Virus record (IMG/VR): IMGVR_UViG_3300033145_000890
Location: 1 to 45,582 of that record
Strand: one strand, 5' to 3'
Length of the DNA: 45,582 nt
Origin: a virus
Shown here one piece after another: positions 1 to 7,488 of this stretch (within the stretch, counting starts at the first letter, position 1; each line of letters starts with the position of its first letter). Made by a program: the position numbers and the translations under genes. The notes under the pieces were generated by a model. It searched no databases and was not told the origin of the DNA. It saw only the letters and a list, made by a program, of their open reading frames with translations.

Positions 1-114
1 ACCGTGCCTCTGCCCCTGTGATCGGCGTATCACCCTTGATATTGGTTGCCGGGTCCGGTGCGTTGCTCCGTGGTTTTATTGGTGTTGTTAATCGTTGTTT
101 TTCCTGCCCGAGAT
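1..114. repeat. Terminal direct repeat, left copy (circular overlap)
   Basis: Bases 1-114 are identical to 45469-45582. A coding frame (scaffold gene) passes through the junction without interruption once the duplicate is removed. This is what an assembler leaves when it closes a circular or circularly permuted headful genome; 114 bp of true terminal redundancy cannot be excluded from sequence alone. Confidence 0.95.
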
Positions 115-886
115 AGACAGCGGCCTTCATGCCGGATTTATCGGACACCAGTAAGGATTGAAACTTTGCCAGCGCCGCCTTATTCCGGCCAAGGAAATAC
201 ATAACCTTCTCTGAGCCCTCCCCAAGAATCGAAATAACCTGATCAACGATCACGTCACCTAAATTCGGGGTTATGGCTTCGACTGCCTTTCGGACTGTGG
301 TATCAGCGGCCTTGTAAACTTCTGCCGTAATACCGCTTTCGTCAATGAGCTTTTCAGCTCTCTCATAGTGACTATCAACAGCCTCCGTGAGTTGTTCCTG
401 TGCCTGTGCCTGTCCCGCTTTCTGTTGGTCTTCATGCCGGGTTCTATTGATAGCTTCAGTTATCCGGCTCTGGTTATACGTGTCAAAGGCTTCGTCAAAT
501 AGTTCGTCGGTGTCAAAGTCGTCTCTCTTGGGCCGCACCAAAGTTTCTTCCTTTGGTTTGAGTTTCAGGGCATCGTCTCTTTCCCGTTTCAATCTTTCGA
601 TTTCTTCGTCACGGTCCGATATCTGCCCTTTCAGCTTTTTCTTAGTGGCGACAAACTTACCGACAGGCACTTGTTTTGAAGGGTCGTCGGAGTCCTGCTC
701 CCCCTCTTCCTCTTCCTTCATCCATGGTTCTTTGGCGGGTTCAATCGGATTGCCGTCTTCATCGAGCTCAGGCTCTTCTTTTGCTGCCTCAGCTGCGATT
801 CTGGCTGCTTCCTCTTCTGCTGCAATGGCTGCTGCCGCTTCTTCCTCTGCCAATGTTGCTGCTGCTGCTATTTCTTCAGGTGTCAT
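1..886 (-). CDS. Scaffolding protein, N-terminal 295 codons (gene continues at 45365-45582)
   Basis: This open frame starts at ATG 886 with GGAG at 897-900 and runs off the left edge. Joined to 45365-45468 across the circular junction it gives 329 residues, close to P22 scaffold gp8 (303). It is very acidic and Ala/Glu-rich at the start (about residues 1-60), then a long Lys/Glu/Arg helical stretch, and it has a basic helical C-terminus (residues FKKKYAAAD near the end), as expected of scaffolds whose C-terminal helix binds coat protein. It lies between portal-side genes and the coat gene, exactly where P22 gene 8 sits. It would guide procapsid assembly and leave before packaging. Identity rests on position and composition, not on a recognised motif. 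Confidence 0.8.
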   Translation of the reverse strand, partial: MTPEEIAAAATLAEEEAAAAIAAEEEAARIAAEAAKEEPELDEDGNPIEPAKEPWMKEEEEGEQDSDDPSKQVPVGKFVATKKKLKGQISDRDEEIERLKRERDDALKLKPKEETLVRPKRDDFDTDELFDEAFDTYNQSRITEAINRTRHEDQQKAGQAQAQEQLTEAVDSHYERAEKLIDESGITAEVYKAADTTVRKAVEAITPNLGDVIVDQVISILGEGSEKVMYFLGRNKAALAKFQSLLVSDKSGMKAAVYLGQEKQRLTTPIKPRSNAPDPATNIKGDTPITGAEAR

Positions 887-961
887 CTCAGATATTCTCC
901 TTATCTGCAAAGGCTAATCAGGTTCCCCCTGCGGGCTGCGTTTTATCGGGCCGCCTCCGCT

Positions 962-1083
962 TTATTTATTACAACAAGACCAACAAATGTTTTTACCATT
1001 TGCCATCTTAGTGCCGTCATTTAACGTTTTTGTACTTAAAGGATATCCGCATTTACAACATGGTACTGTTTGGATTCCCCCAT
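962..1083 (-). pseudogene. Tiny zinc-ribbon gene, apparently frameshifted
   Basis: A GGAGG site followed by ATG at 1083 opens a frame that stops after 15 codons. The next frame encodes a clean zinc ribbon (CCKCG ... CWSCCNK) ending at the TAA at 962-964 but has no start codon of its own. Adding one G to the run of five G at 1077-1081 would fuse the start to the ribbon and give a 40-residue protein. So this is a natural frameshift, an assembly or sequencing error in a homopolymer, or recoding. It sits between the 91-residue gene and the scaffold gene. Confidence 0.5.
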
Positions 1084-1095
1084 GGCCGCCTCCGC

Positions 1096-1113
1096 GCGCG
1101 GTGTGCGCTGATA
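1096..1113. repeat. 18-bp direct repeat, copy 1
   Basis: The 18 bases here recur exactly at 1493-1510 in the same orientation. The two copies bracket the 91-residue gene at 1159-1434. A shorter 12-base repeat (ggccgcctccgc) also occurs at 949-960 and 1084-1095. Confidence 0.8.
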
Positions 1114-1158
1114 CAGGCTTGATTGTTTCAATACCTATGTTAAATTATATTAACTTGT

Positions 1159-1434
1159 TCATTTCCAAAATTTAATAGCTTCTTGCTTAAACTCATGATT
1201 ATTTTCGAGACTGTACATATCATTTTCATTCATAAGTTCACAATTATGCGCTGCATGGTCAACTAGAAAAGAAACTAAGAGGGCATACCTGAAACTTCTT
1301 TTTTCTATTTCTTTTTCGCTATATTCTAACATTTCTTCTCTTGTCTGTGGTATATTCCCAGCACCCCCCATGTATTTATCTAAATCCCTAAATATTTTAC
1401 AATCATGACATACTACATAGTATAAAGTTCCCAT
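1159..1434 (-). CDS. Hypothetical protein, 91 residues
   Basis: ATG 1434 follows AAGGAG. The product has an early CHDC motif (residues 9-12) and further Cys/His residues around 60-64, then an acidic C-terminus. I do not recognise the family. It lies within the head-gene block between the 148-residue gene and the scaffold, flanked by an 18-bp direct repeat, which suggests a later insertion into the operon. Confidence 0.7.
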   Translation of the reverse strand: MGTLYYVVCHDCKIFRDLDKYMGGAGNIPQTREEMLEYSEKEIEKRSFRYALLVSFLVDHAAHNCELMNENDMYSLENNHEFKQEAIKFWK

Positions 1435-1492
1435 CAGGTTGCTCCTTTTGGTTTTATGGTTTCTTCCTTACGAATTAAAACTACCCTCCATA

Positions 1493-1510
1493 GCGCGGTG
1501 TGCGCTGATA
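1493..1510. repeat. 18-bp direct repeat, copy 2
   Basis: Exact match to 1096-1113. This copy falls just after the end of the 148-residue gene, in a leader that reads as a 12-codon open frame beginning ATG AAC CAA. Confidence 0.8.
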
Positions 1511-1521
1511 TTGGTTCATGG

Positions 1522-1968
1522 TTATTTCTTTAATAGTGTATCAGCTTCTTTTATTAAAGCATCTAAATCTTCTGTTGGATTCGACGGCTTTTTTTCTAAA
1601 ACCTCTTCAAACACCCCGGACTTGAACGGGCTTTTTCCTTCTTTCATCCTCTGTATAGCGTGTTGCGTAGCCTTATGTATTATTCTGGGAGTTGGATCAT
1701 TTCCTTTCAATAACCACTTTATTTCATTCTGATTTAAAGTAGGAACCAAAGCAGGAATAAGTACCTCTTTTCCATCAAAATTAACTCCTATTGATATTTC
1801 AGTAGACACTTTTCCATCCGGTCTTTTTAGTGTCCCTAAAAATCCTGGTCCCTTAGAAGTCCCATCAAGTCGCAAGGTATCTTTATTTTTTTCAACCGAT
1901 TCCGGCAGTGGGGAAAGGTCTTTGAACCACCATTTTTTTAAGCCTTTTAATCCTTCTAAGCCTGCCAT
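1522..1968 (-). CDS. Hypothetical head-region protein, 148 residues
   Basis: The ATG at 1968 lies one base beyond the portal stop, so the two genes are translationally coupled; the longer frame to 2022 would overlap the portal gene. The central part (about residues 40-75) includes DGKEVLIPALVPTL, resembling a small module seen in many phage proteins as a statement of a beta-rich domain before a short helix; the C-terminus is Lys/Glu-rich and helical. Function unknown; position suggests a head or portal accessory protein. Confidence 0.75.
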   Translation of the reverse strand: MAGLEGLKGLKKWWFKDLSPLPESVEKNKDTLRLDGTSKGPGFLGTLKRPDGKVSTEISIGVNFDGKEVLIPALVPTLNQNEIKWLLKGNDPTPRIIHKATQHAIQRMKEGKSPFKSGVFEEVLEKKPSNPTEDLDALIKEADTLLKK

Positions 1969-1969
1969 A

Positions 1970-4138
1970 TTATCCCGTCCTAATCTGCTCAAATAAAGCG
2001 TCGTCGTCCATATCCTCAACATTAACAGGTGTTTGTAATTGTATTACCTTCGCCGTGTTCTCAAGCTGTTCGCCAACCGTCTCAACATCTGTCTTGCGTA
2101 TCTTGGCCCCGGCCTCGTGCGCTGCAACTTCAACTTTCATGCGCTCGGTTTGGGCCTTAAATACATCAACCTGAAGCTTTGACTTTTCGTTAGCATCCTT
2201 GAGCTGCATTTCAATACCATCTTTCTTTACCTTCATAATATCTGCCTGACCCTTAAGCTCCTCAGCCTTTGCCAATACCATCGCCGCATCAGGTTCCGGT
2301 GGTTGCGCCTGGGCCTGGGCCAACAGTTCTTTCTCTTCGTCGGTTTCGGGCGTCTTAATTCCCGACAAAACAAGCTGTTTATTCGCAAATTCCTTCAGGT
2401 CTTCCATTTCCACACCATCAGATAGTTGGATAATCTTTAATTGCATGGCCTTTCGCATGGGATCATCCGGCGCCATGCCTGCAAGGATTGTTTCCAGTCT
2501 ATCCAGGGTCTGTTCTTTCTGGCTGGTATATGACGCTGTGATCCGGCTTGTGACTTCAAACTCTGCCACTCTTAGATCGTTAAGAATGACAAGCTCGCCG
2601 GATTCTTCGTCGACTACCGCCTGCATGACCTCGACTTCTTTTTTTGTTCCGTCTGGTAGCTCGACTTTCTCGTTGCCCGGAACATCGTATATCTCGGACG
2701 CCATGGAAATATATATTTCACCGTCCCGTCTCATTGAGAATTTTTTGTGCTCCTGATAGACCATCGATTGCATGTCAAGACGTGCTTGTAATGCTAAGAC
2801 AGCCTTACCAGATGTGTCAGGGTCCGCAATGTCTTGGGGTAATCCGGGGTTAGCAACTTCCCTAATAGCTCCCGCCGATAATTCAATGGCAGTGGTCAAC
2901 GCAGGGGGTATGTTGACATTCGGCATGGTTGCAATCTGACCGAGAGGAAGCTCATTACCAGCAGCATCAAATCTGTTCTGTAAATAGTAAGGAAAATTGT
3001 TCTCTGCCCCTGACATTTCATACATATGCTCGAAACCAGCAATTTGCTCAGGAAAGAAGATGGGCTTCTCTCTCGGGGACCGTGAAAACATATCTGTAAG
3101 ATAGGAATAAGCAAAGTCTCTCATCCGTTGGGGATCTTTTGCTAATCGAGTAACACCCTCATAAACCTCTTCACCCTCGACAATCGCACGTTCACCGTAC
3201 TCAGGCACCACAGGAATATTACCACCCGCGATCCTCTCCCCGGTTCTTTCATCGCCAACCATATCGCCGTTCAAAATTGCCTCGCCGGAAGCTATGTATT
3301 TCCGCACCTCATAGACTTCAATGGTCTTTTCATCAACGATCTTATAGCCAGCGTCTATCATTTCGTCCATGGCGTTCTTGAGCGCTGATTCTCTTAAAAG
3401 AGTTGTCTCACCGAACGGGTCCGCCAGGGTCAAGACTTTTTCTTTGACTTTTTCCCGGTGATAAAACTCAGCGACATAGATTTTCTTCCCTTCGCCACCA
3501 ATCCACGGGAAAGTATAGGAATGTTCCGGGTGTTTGAAATTAGACGGAGAAATATCTGCATCCTCTTCGCCGGTCAGGTCCTTGACCAACTTTTTATAAC
3601 CGTCCTCAGAATATGCGCTCAGGTGTGAGAAATAATCGGCATCGGACTTGTCTATCCGCTTGGCGTTCGGGTCCCAAAAACCGTTATTATTAGCTTCGTA
3701 CACGGGCCGGCGTACAATCACCTGTTTCTTATTCCCGGTTTTGTTTGACCGATATTTCGTCTCAATGATCCAGGCACCCACGCCACAAACTACAGCTTCC
3801 TGATCTGCAACCGCAAATGCTTCTAATGATGTGTTATGGTTCGCGTCCCTGCGATATAATCCATCTGCAAGCTCCGCAACGTCGTCCGGTGTGCCATTGA
3901 TAGACTCAAAATCGTTCTGCACCGGATTGCTGGCTAAATCTGCAAGTATCTGCTTCCCGGCGCTGCGTATCATGTCGAACTCGCCCCGGTAATCCATCTG
4001 GATATCTGCCAGTAACGTAGCATCCCAGTGAGTCACCCAGTAAAACACCAGATCGTCTGAAGATTTCTCTCGGTTGATCTGGCCGGATGTAAATGCCTTA
4101 TCATGGTATCGCTTTAGGTCTGTTAGTTTCAGTGGCAT
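1970..4138 (-). CDS. Portal protein, P22 gp1-like
   Basis: The 722-residue product matches P22 portal in length (725) and in layout: an N-terminal region rich in Asp/Trp, a wing and stem (about 150-450), and a long C-terminal helical barrel region (about 600-700) rich in Lys, Glu and Gln. Twelve copies would form the DNA-entry ring at one capsid vertex, dock the terminase during packaging and hold the tail. The gene overlaps the large-terminase gene by 10 bases and is followed at once by the 148-residue gene. No truncation or frameshift was seen. Confidence 0.92.
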   Translation of the reverse strand: MPLKLTDLKRYHDKAFTSGQINREKSSDDLVFYWVTHWDATLLADIQMDYRGEFDMIRSAGKQILADLASNPVQNDFESINGTPDDVAELADGLYRRDANHNTSLEAFAVADQEAVVCGVGAWIIETKYRSNKTGNKKQVIVRRPVYEANNNGFWDPNAKRIDKSDADYFSHLSAYSEDGYKKLVKDLTGEEDADISPSNFKHPEHSYTFPWIGGEGKKIYVAEFYHREKVKEKVLTLADPFGETTLLRESALKNAMDEMIDAGYKIVDEKTIEVYEVRKYIASGEAILNGDMVGDERTGERIAGGNIPVVPEYGERAIVEGEEVYEGVTRLAKDPQRMRDFAYSYLTDMFSRSPREKPIFFPEQIAGFEHMYEMSGAENNFPYYLQNRFDAAGNELPLGQIATMPNVNIPPALTTAIELSAGAIREVANPGLPQDIADPDTSGKAVLALQARLDMQSMVYQEHKKFSMRRDGEIYISMASEIYDVPGNEKVELPDGTKKEVEVMQAVVDEESGELVILNDLRVAEFEVTSRITASYTSQKEQTLDRLETILAGMAPDDPMRKAMQLKIIQLSDGVEMEDLKEFANKQLVLSGIKTPETDEEKELLAQAQAQPPEPDAAMVLAKAEELKGQADIMKVKKDGIEMQLKDANEKSKLQVDVFKAQTERMKVEVAAHEAGAKIRKTDVETVGEQLENTAKVIQLQTPVNVEDMDDDALFEQIRTG

Positions 4139-5598
4139 GATCTACGCCTCGGATTTAGTGTGCGTCCCATCGTTTTTATTGGTTTCGGCATCACGAAATT
4201 GACAACGTTTGACTGATGTGGCGTCCGCATTAACATCATAACCGGGTCTGCAAGATTGGGACTCTTGAACTTGAACTTAGTCTTCATCTCCTTTTTGGTA
4301 TACATTTCAAATTTGCCAGCGCCATTCGGCTTAACTGGCATCCGACACAATTCAGAACGCAATGCAGGAAGCAATTTAATGGACGAATCAAACGAAATCA
4401 GATCATCAGGGTTGTGATACTCTCCCTTCTCGACTGCCAAATACGTGCGATATATTCGCCGCCGCAAATCAAGATAATATTGAGCACGTTTATTTCTGAC
4501 TGCATCTTTGGTTGTCTTTTGGTTTTGCACCGGTGCCCCGCCCACAACGGGGTCAAAGATAGCGTCAGGATGATCAGGATCTTCGCTGCCCTTGAACATA
4601 CTAATCACTGTTCCCATTTTCCCATCAAACGCCCTCTTTACTTGCCTATTAAGTCCCACACCCATCCCGTCACAGTCCCACGTAAATGCATCCGAATTGT
4701 GATTGATTGCAAGATCAAGCGCCCAGTCTGCGCCCTCATTTATATCACCATCTGTTTTCTCTTTGATGTCCAGGAAAACTGAACCATGACGAAATGCAAA
4801 GCCTTTGTCGTCCGGGCCCGTGTCAGACGGATCATGGCTTGAAAATCGAATGCCTTCGGGCTTGAATCCTAACTTGATATGAGCGTCAACACAAGCGTCA
4901 AACCACTCGGCCATAATCAGCGCGTCTTCAACCGAATCATTAAACGCACCTTCCCAGATCCAGTCGTATTTTGCCCGTGACAGGTTTTCAAAATCCCATA
5001 TCCGCTGAGGTTCGAGCTCACCATGCCATGGATTATCGCGCCAATTCATCTTGATGATCAGGTGCATGTCATCTTCGTACATTCCCTTTGCATTCAGGTC
5101 AGCAAGAAAAGGCAGAAGGAACCTCTTTGAGAACGGATCCGCCGAACTCTGGGGATTGGCGGTAAAGAATAGCTTGTAGCCGGGAGACCGGAACGTGGGT
5201 ATCACGATATCTATTGTCTCCTGGGAAAATGCGTGCGCCTCTTCTCCCCAGAAATATTTAAAATCTTGATATGATTGGATAGATGATGGGCTCCGGTCCA
5301 GACCTCTGAACCTGATGCCACCGCCGGTTGTACAGTCGATTTTTTGTTTGTCGATGCTGAAACCGGGGGCTGGTATTTTATTGATCAGCCCTTTGAACAG
5401 CTTGTGGACTGATTCGTCAATCGAGTTTTGGTACTCGCGACCACACAACACGTCGGCGCTCTCAGTCTGACACCGCTTGAGCAGTTCCCGGCCGATAGTC
5501 TCTGATTTTGCGCTCGAACGGCCACCGTACAATACGATTATCTTGGCGCCGGTGGTCAGGATTGGCTTGGCGATCCGTGGTATTTGGATGTCTGGCAT
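4129..5598 (-). CDS. Terminase large subunit (packaging ATPase and nuclease)
   Basis: 489 residues. A Walker A-like motif (GGRSSAKSET, about residues 25-34) and a Walker B-like stretch (FKYFWGEEAHAFS, about 110-120) mark the N-terminal ATPase; acidic nuclease residues start around SSHDPSDTG (about residue 255). It would pump DNA into procapsids and cut concatemers at headfuls. Length agrees with P22 gp2 (499). The start overlaps the stop of the upstream 71-residue gene, indicating coupling. Confidence 0.95.
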   Translation of the reverse strand: MPDIQIPRIAKPILTTGAKIIVLYGGRSSAKSETIGRELLKRCQTESADVLCGREYQNSIDESVHKLFKGLINKIPAPGFSIDKQKIDCTTGGGIRFRGLDRSPSSIQSYQDFKYFWGEEAHAFSQETIDIVIPTFRSPGYKLFFTANPQSSADPFSKRFLLPFLADLNAKGMYEDDMHLIIKMNWRDNPWHGELEPQRIWDFENLSRAKYDWIWEGAFNDSVEDALIMAEWFDACVDAHIKLGFKPEGIRFSSHDPSDTGPDDKGFAFRHGSVFLDIKEKTDGDINEGADWALDLAINHNSDAFTWDCDGMGVGLNRQVKRAFDGKMGTVISMFKGSEDPDHPDAIFDPVVGGAPVQNQKTTKDAVRNKRAQYYLDLRRRIYRTYLAVEKGEYHNPDDLISFDSSIKLLPALRSELCRMPVKPNGAGKFEMYTKKEMKTKFKFKSPNLADPVMMLMRTPHQSNVVNFVMPKPIKTMGRTLNPRRRSCH

Positions 5599-5813
5599 TA
5601 TGGCTTTGATACCCTAAAATGTGCTGAAATCCCCCTGTTTAACTCTCTGATACTTACTTGCCTGATTGTTGCTACATTGACAGCCGTTTTAGCTGATGTT
5701 GCTACCTTGGGCTTTGATGTTGCTACCTTGGGCGGCTCATCATCCCATATGTGAGGCTCCCCTAGTCTATGACGGTGGTGGCAAACACTGCATTTTGGTG
5801 CTTGTGTGCTCAC
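5598..5813 (-). CDS. Small Cys/His protein between terminase genes, 71 residues
   Basis: Residues 8-24 contain CSVCHHRHRLGEPHIW, a compact Cys2/His-rich motif likely to bind zinc and seen in other small phage proteins. A short repeat KVATS occurs twice (about 29-41). The gene overlaps both terminase genes by 1-4 bases, so it is part of the packaging operon. Its role is unknown; a DNA- or terminase-binding accessory is one possibility. Confidence 0.75.
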   Translation of the reverse strand: MSTQAPKCSVCHHRHRLGEPHIWDDEPPKVATSKPKVATSAKTAVNVATIRQVSIRELNRGISAHFRVSKP

Positions 5814-6187
5814 TTGCCCCCCTTAGTGTCAATAATCTCTGTCCTCCATATCAAATCCTTGCCGTCCGGGCCTGATATCCGCTTGTTGTCAGTAAAATCA
5901 GCCTCGGACCGGCCCAGGAGCTCGCTGGCTTTGAGCCTGTCGCTATCCTTCTCGGCAGTCTTTAACATCTCAGTCCAAAACTCTTGACGTTCTTCCCTGC
6001 TCATGATGTGTTTATTGTTCCGTTTTTGTTCACGTTTTTTTATTTCCGCGAGTATCCTGTAGTTTCCCACGTTTTGCAACCCTGACCTCTCGGCCTGTAA
6101 ATACCCTGCCTTCCGCGCCGCGCCAGTAGCGTTCCCGTCGTAAAAATCTATAAATCTCTGTTGCTTGGTAGTAAATTTAGCTCTCAT
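5810..6187 (-). CDS. Terminase small subunit
   Basis: 125 residues. The opening (FTTKQQRFIDFYDGNATGAARKAG) is the N-terminal helix-turn-helix pattern of the phage PBSX/Terminase_2-type small subunits rather than P22 gp3. It would recognise pac and recruit the large subunit. It is the first gene of the leftward late operon. No ribosome-binding site is visible: a TTGACA box lies at 6217-6222 and a TATAGG box at 6195-6200, which would put the transcript start within a few bases of the ATG. Confidence 0.85.
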   Translation of the reverse strand: MRAKFTTKQQRFIDFYDGNATGAARKAGYLQAERSGLQNVGNYRILAEIKKREQKRNNKHIMSREERQEFWTEMLKTAEKDSDRLKASELLGRSEADFTDNKRISGPDGKDLIWRTEIIDTKGGK

Positions 6188-6194
6188 GGCTTAG

Positions 6195-6222
6195 CCTATA
6201 CATATATCACACACTATGTCAA
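6195..6222 (-). promoter_or_regulatory. Candidate leftward late promoter for the packaging/head operon
   Basis: On the minus strand TTGACA (6222-6217) is separated by 16 bases from TATAGG (6200-6195). The spacing and a perfect -35 are good; the -10 is weak at its end, consistent with an activator-dependent or moderate promoter. The predicted start lies near 6188, giving a leaderless or almost leaderless first message. Confidence 0.5.
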
Positions 6223-6425
6223 GAGTTTTTATATATTCACACATTAGAATATAGTTACTCATTTTTGTTTTAATAATTTCAATTAGTTATCTATAAGTGT
6301 TTGATTTTATTAATACTTATTTTTGTACGATTTTTCGCAATTTGTCACTAAATTATTATGTAAACTAATTTATTATATTGTATGTTTTCAATCAATTACA
6401 ACCGAACCGCATTTATTTTGGCACC
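6223..6425. other. AT-rich divergent intergenic region
   Basis: About 200 bases between the leftward terminase operon and the rightward small-gene operon hold no credible gene. The stretch is very AT-rich with many short T and A runs, suiting DNA bending between an upstream activator and the sigma-54-like site at 6426-6442. No clear long palindrome was found in it. Confidence 0.6.
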
Positions 6426-6442
6426 TTGGCACACCTGTTGCA
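6426..6442 (+). promoter_or_regulatory. Sigma-54-type promoter (-24/-12)
   Basis: The bases TTGGCAC then 5 bases then TTGCA match the sigma-54 consensus TGGCAC-N5-TTGCA, with the invariant GG (6428-6429) and GC (6440-6441) exactly ten bases apart. Transcription would begin near 6453, leaving a leader of about 28 bases with AAGGAGG before the ATG at 6481. Sigma-54 promoters need an enhancer-binding ATPase and tie expression to host physiology. An overlapping TTGGCACC precedes it. No sigma-70 box with good spacing competes for the same start. Confidence 0.6.
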
Positions 6443-6480
6443 ATATAAAATAATCAAACAAACCTAAAAGGAGGTACATC

Positions 6481-6645
6481 ATGAATCAGGTGCAAGAAAT
6501 TATCACACGACACGCAGCAAACAGAGCAGCTATTAGAGCGCAAGGCAATATTGAGAGACGCAGGATCGCAAGAGAGCACCGGCAAAAGCTGGCAAGTATG
6601 AGAATAGAGTTTGGCAAGATCAAAGCAATACTCGACAAATACTAA
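6481..6645 (+). CDS. Small basic helical protein, 54 residues
   Basis: ATG 6481 follows AAAGGAGG with ideal spacing. The product is Arg/Ala/Gln-rich, predicted almost wholly helical, with a basic patch (IERRRIAREHRQK, about residues 24-36), so nucleic-acid binding is plausible. First gene of the sigma-54-like operon. The 24 bases from 6467 through the first codons recur exactly in front of the HNH gene at 43475-44008. No family recognised. Confidence 0.65.
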   Translation: MNQVQEIITRHAANRAAIRAQGNIERRRIAREHRQKLASMRIEFGKIKAILDKY

Positions 6646-6655
6646 CCCCACAACC

Positions 6656-6679
6656 GCCCCGGTCACTCATGGCCGGGGC
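6656..6679 (+). terminator. GC-rich intergenic hairpin 1
   Basis: GCCCCGG (6656-6662) and CCGGGGC (6673-6679) form a 7-bp stem with a 10-base loop containing ACTCATGG. No U tract follows, so it is more likely an RNA-stability or processing element than a full terminator. The same hairpin and loop recur at 8073-8096 and a variant at 7453-7472. Confidence 0.6.
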
Positions 6680-6697
6680 ACGGGAGGGAATGAAAAA

Positions 6698-6910
6698 ATG
6701 GAAAAAGAAAGAACAAAAATGGAATCGGCAGTATATCAAGCAGTTAGTAATGTTATCGGGAGCTGGGACAATCCGACCCATGACGACAGACGCGAAATCG
6801 CAACAACCGCAATACGGATTTTAGACAAAAAACATAAAATTAATTGCGCTCGCGACGACACTAAGGCCGGGGATTATCTGGGTGAAGCCTTGGATTTTTA
6901 CCTTTATTAA
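6698..6910 (+). CDS. Hypothetical protein, 70 residues
   Basis: I chose ATG 6698 because GGGAGG lies about ten bases upstream; the frame is open further left but would read through the hairpin. The product is charged, with helix-forming N-terminus and an acidic aromatic end (EALDFYLY). No motif or family recognised. It belongs to the small-gene rightward operon. Confidence 0.6.
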   Translation: MEKERTKMESAVYQAVSNVIGSWDNPTHDDRREIATTAIRILDKKHKINCARDDTKAGDYLGEALDFYLY

Positions 6911-7000
6911 TTTTTGAACTCGCCCTTGACTTGGTATGTTTGAGTCAATGGCGGTCTTGAGGGATTAATTAATAAAATTAATAACATAGGAGGAACAATC

Positions 7001-7333
7001 ATGGCATGGACAAGCACAGAATGGGCATGTGGACACAAAGGATCAATGCAACTGTACGGCAAAGGATCTGCAAGAGATGCACAGGTAGCACGCGCCGCAG
7101 GAATGGACTGCATGGCTTGCTGGCTAGTCAAACAGTGGGAAAAAGAGGGTGACCCAAGATCCCAGAGAGAAGATCGTTACAAGCTCGCTGCTAATATCGC
7201 TGAGAACAAGGGGAGGCGAATTGATGTGCCGGATATCGTACCCGTAAAAAATAAAAAAGAAAACCCACTTGCTAAATTTTCGGATCAAGAACTTTTGGCG
7301 GAAATTGAAAATCGCAAAAACAATACTCGATAA
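7001..7333 (+). CDS. Small zinc-binding protein, 110 residues
   Basis: ATG 7001 follows AGGAGG. The N-terminal half has the pattern WACGHKGSMQLYGKG (about residues 8-22) and a later CMAC (about 38-41), resembling a compact zinc-binding module found in small bacterial and phage proteins. The C-terminal part is Lys/Glu-rich and helical. Likely a regulatory or nucleic-acid-associated protein; function is not known. Its last bases and the following spacer partly repeat the end of the 6481 gene (see repeat at 7321). Confidence 0.7.
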   Translation: MAWTSTEWACGHKGSMQLYGKGSARDAQVARAAGMDCMACWLVKQWEKEGDPRSQREDRYKLAANIAENKGRRIDVPDIVPVKNKKENPLAKFSDQELLAEIENRKNNTR

Positions 7334-7342
7334 ATACCAACC
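7321..7342 (+). repeat. 22-bp imperfect repeat of 6626-6647
   Basis: The bases here match 6626-6647 at 20 of 22 positions (caatactcgaYaaatacYaacc). In the first copy they encode the end of the 54-residue protein; here they are read in another frame and run into spacer. This points to duplication of gene-end modules within the operon. Confidence 0.6.
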
Positions 7343-7371
7343 ACCAACGCCCTAGGCATGGCTAAGATTAC

Positions 7372-7443
7372 ATGAAAAGAATAGCAATGACAGACGGATC
7401 AGAACAATGGTTTGACATCGAAGATGAACTAACACAAGTATAA
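7372..7443 (+). CDS. Very short or truncated gene, 23 residues
   Basis: The peptide contains MTDGSEQWFDIE, which resembles the beginning of longer small phage proteins with a DGS-WFD motif, but a TAA ends it after 23 residues. No convincing ribosome-binding site is seen. Either a remnant of a longer gene or a genuine micropeptide. Confidence 0.35.
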   Translation: MKRIAMTDGSEQWFDIEDELTQV

Positions 7444-7452
7444 GCACAAACC

Positions 7453-7472
7453 GCCCCGGCTGAAGCCGGGGC
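7453..7472 (+). terminator. GC-rich intergenic hairpin 2
   Basis: GCCCCGGC (7453-7460) and GCCGGGGC (7465-7472) form a perfect 8-bp stem closed by TGAA. No U tract follows. It is a variant of the hairpins at 6656 and 8073 and immediately precedes the GGAGGG site of the next gene. Confidence 0.6.
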
Positions 7473-7488
7473 AGAGGAGGGTTAAAAC

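Noticed and set aside
387-917. 176-residue Ser/Ala-rich frame on the plus strand
   Set aside because: It is the complement shadow of the scaffold gene; the low-complexity composition follows from the Ala/Glu-rich codons on the other strand.
1969-2022. Longer start for the 148-residue head gene
   Set aside because: It would overlap the portal C-terminus by more than 50 bases; the ATG at 1968 abuts the portal stop and fits coupled translation.
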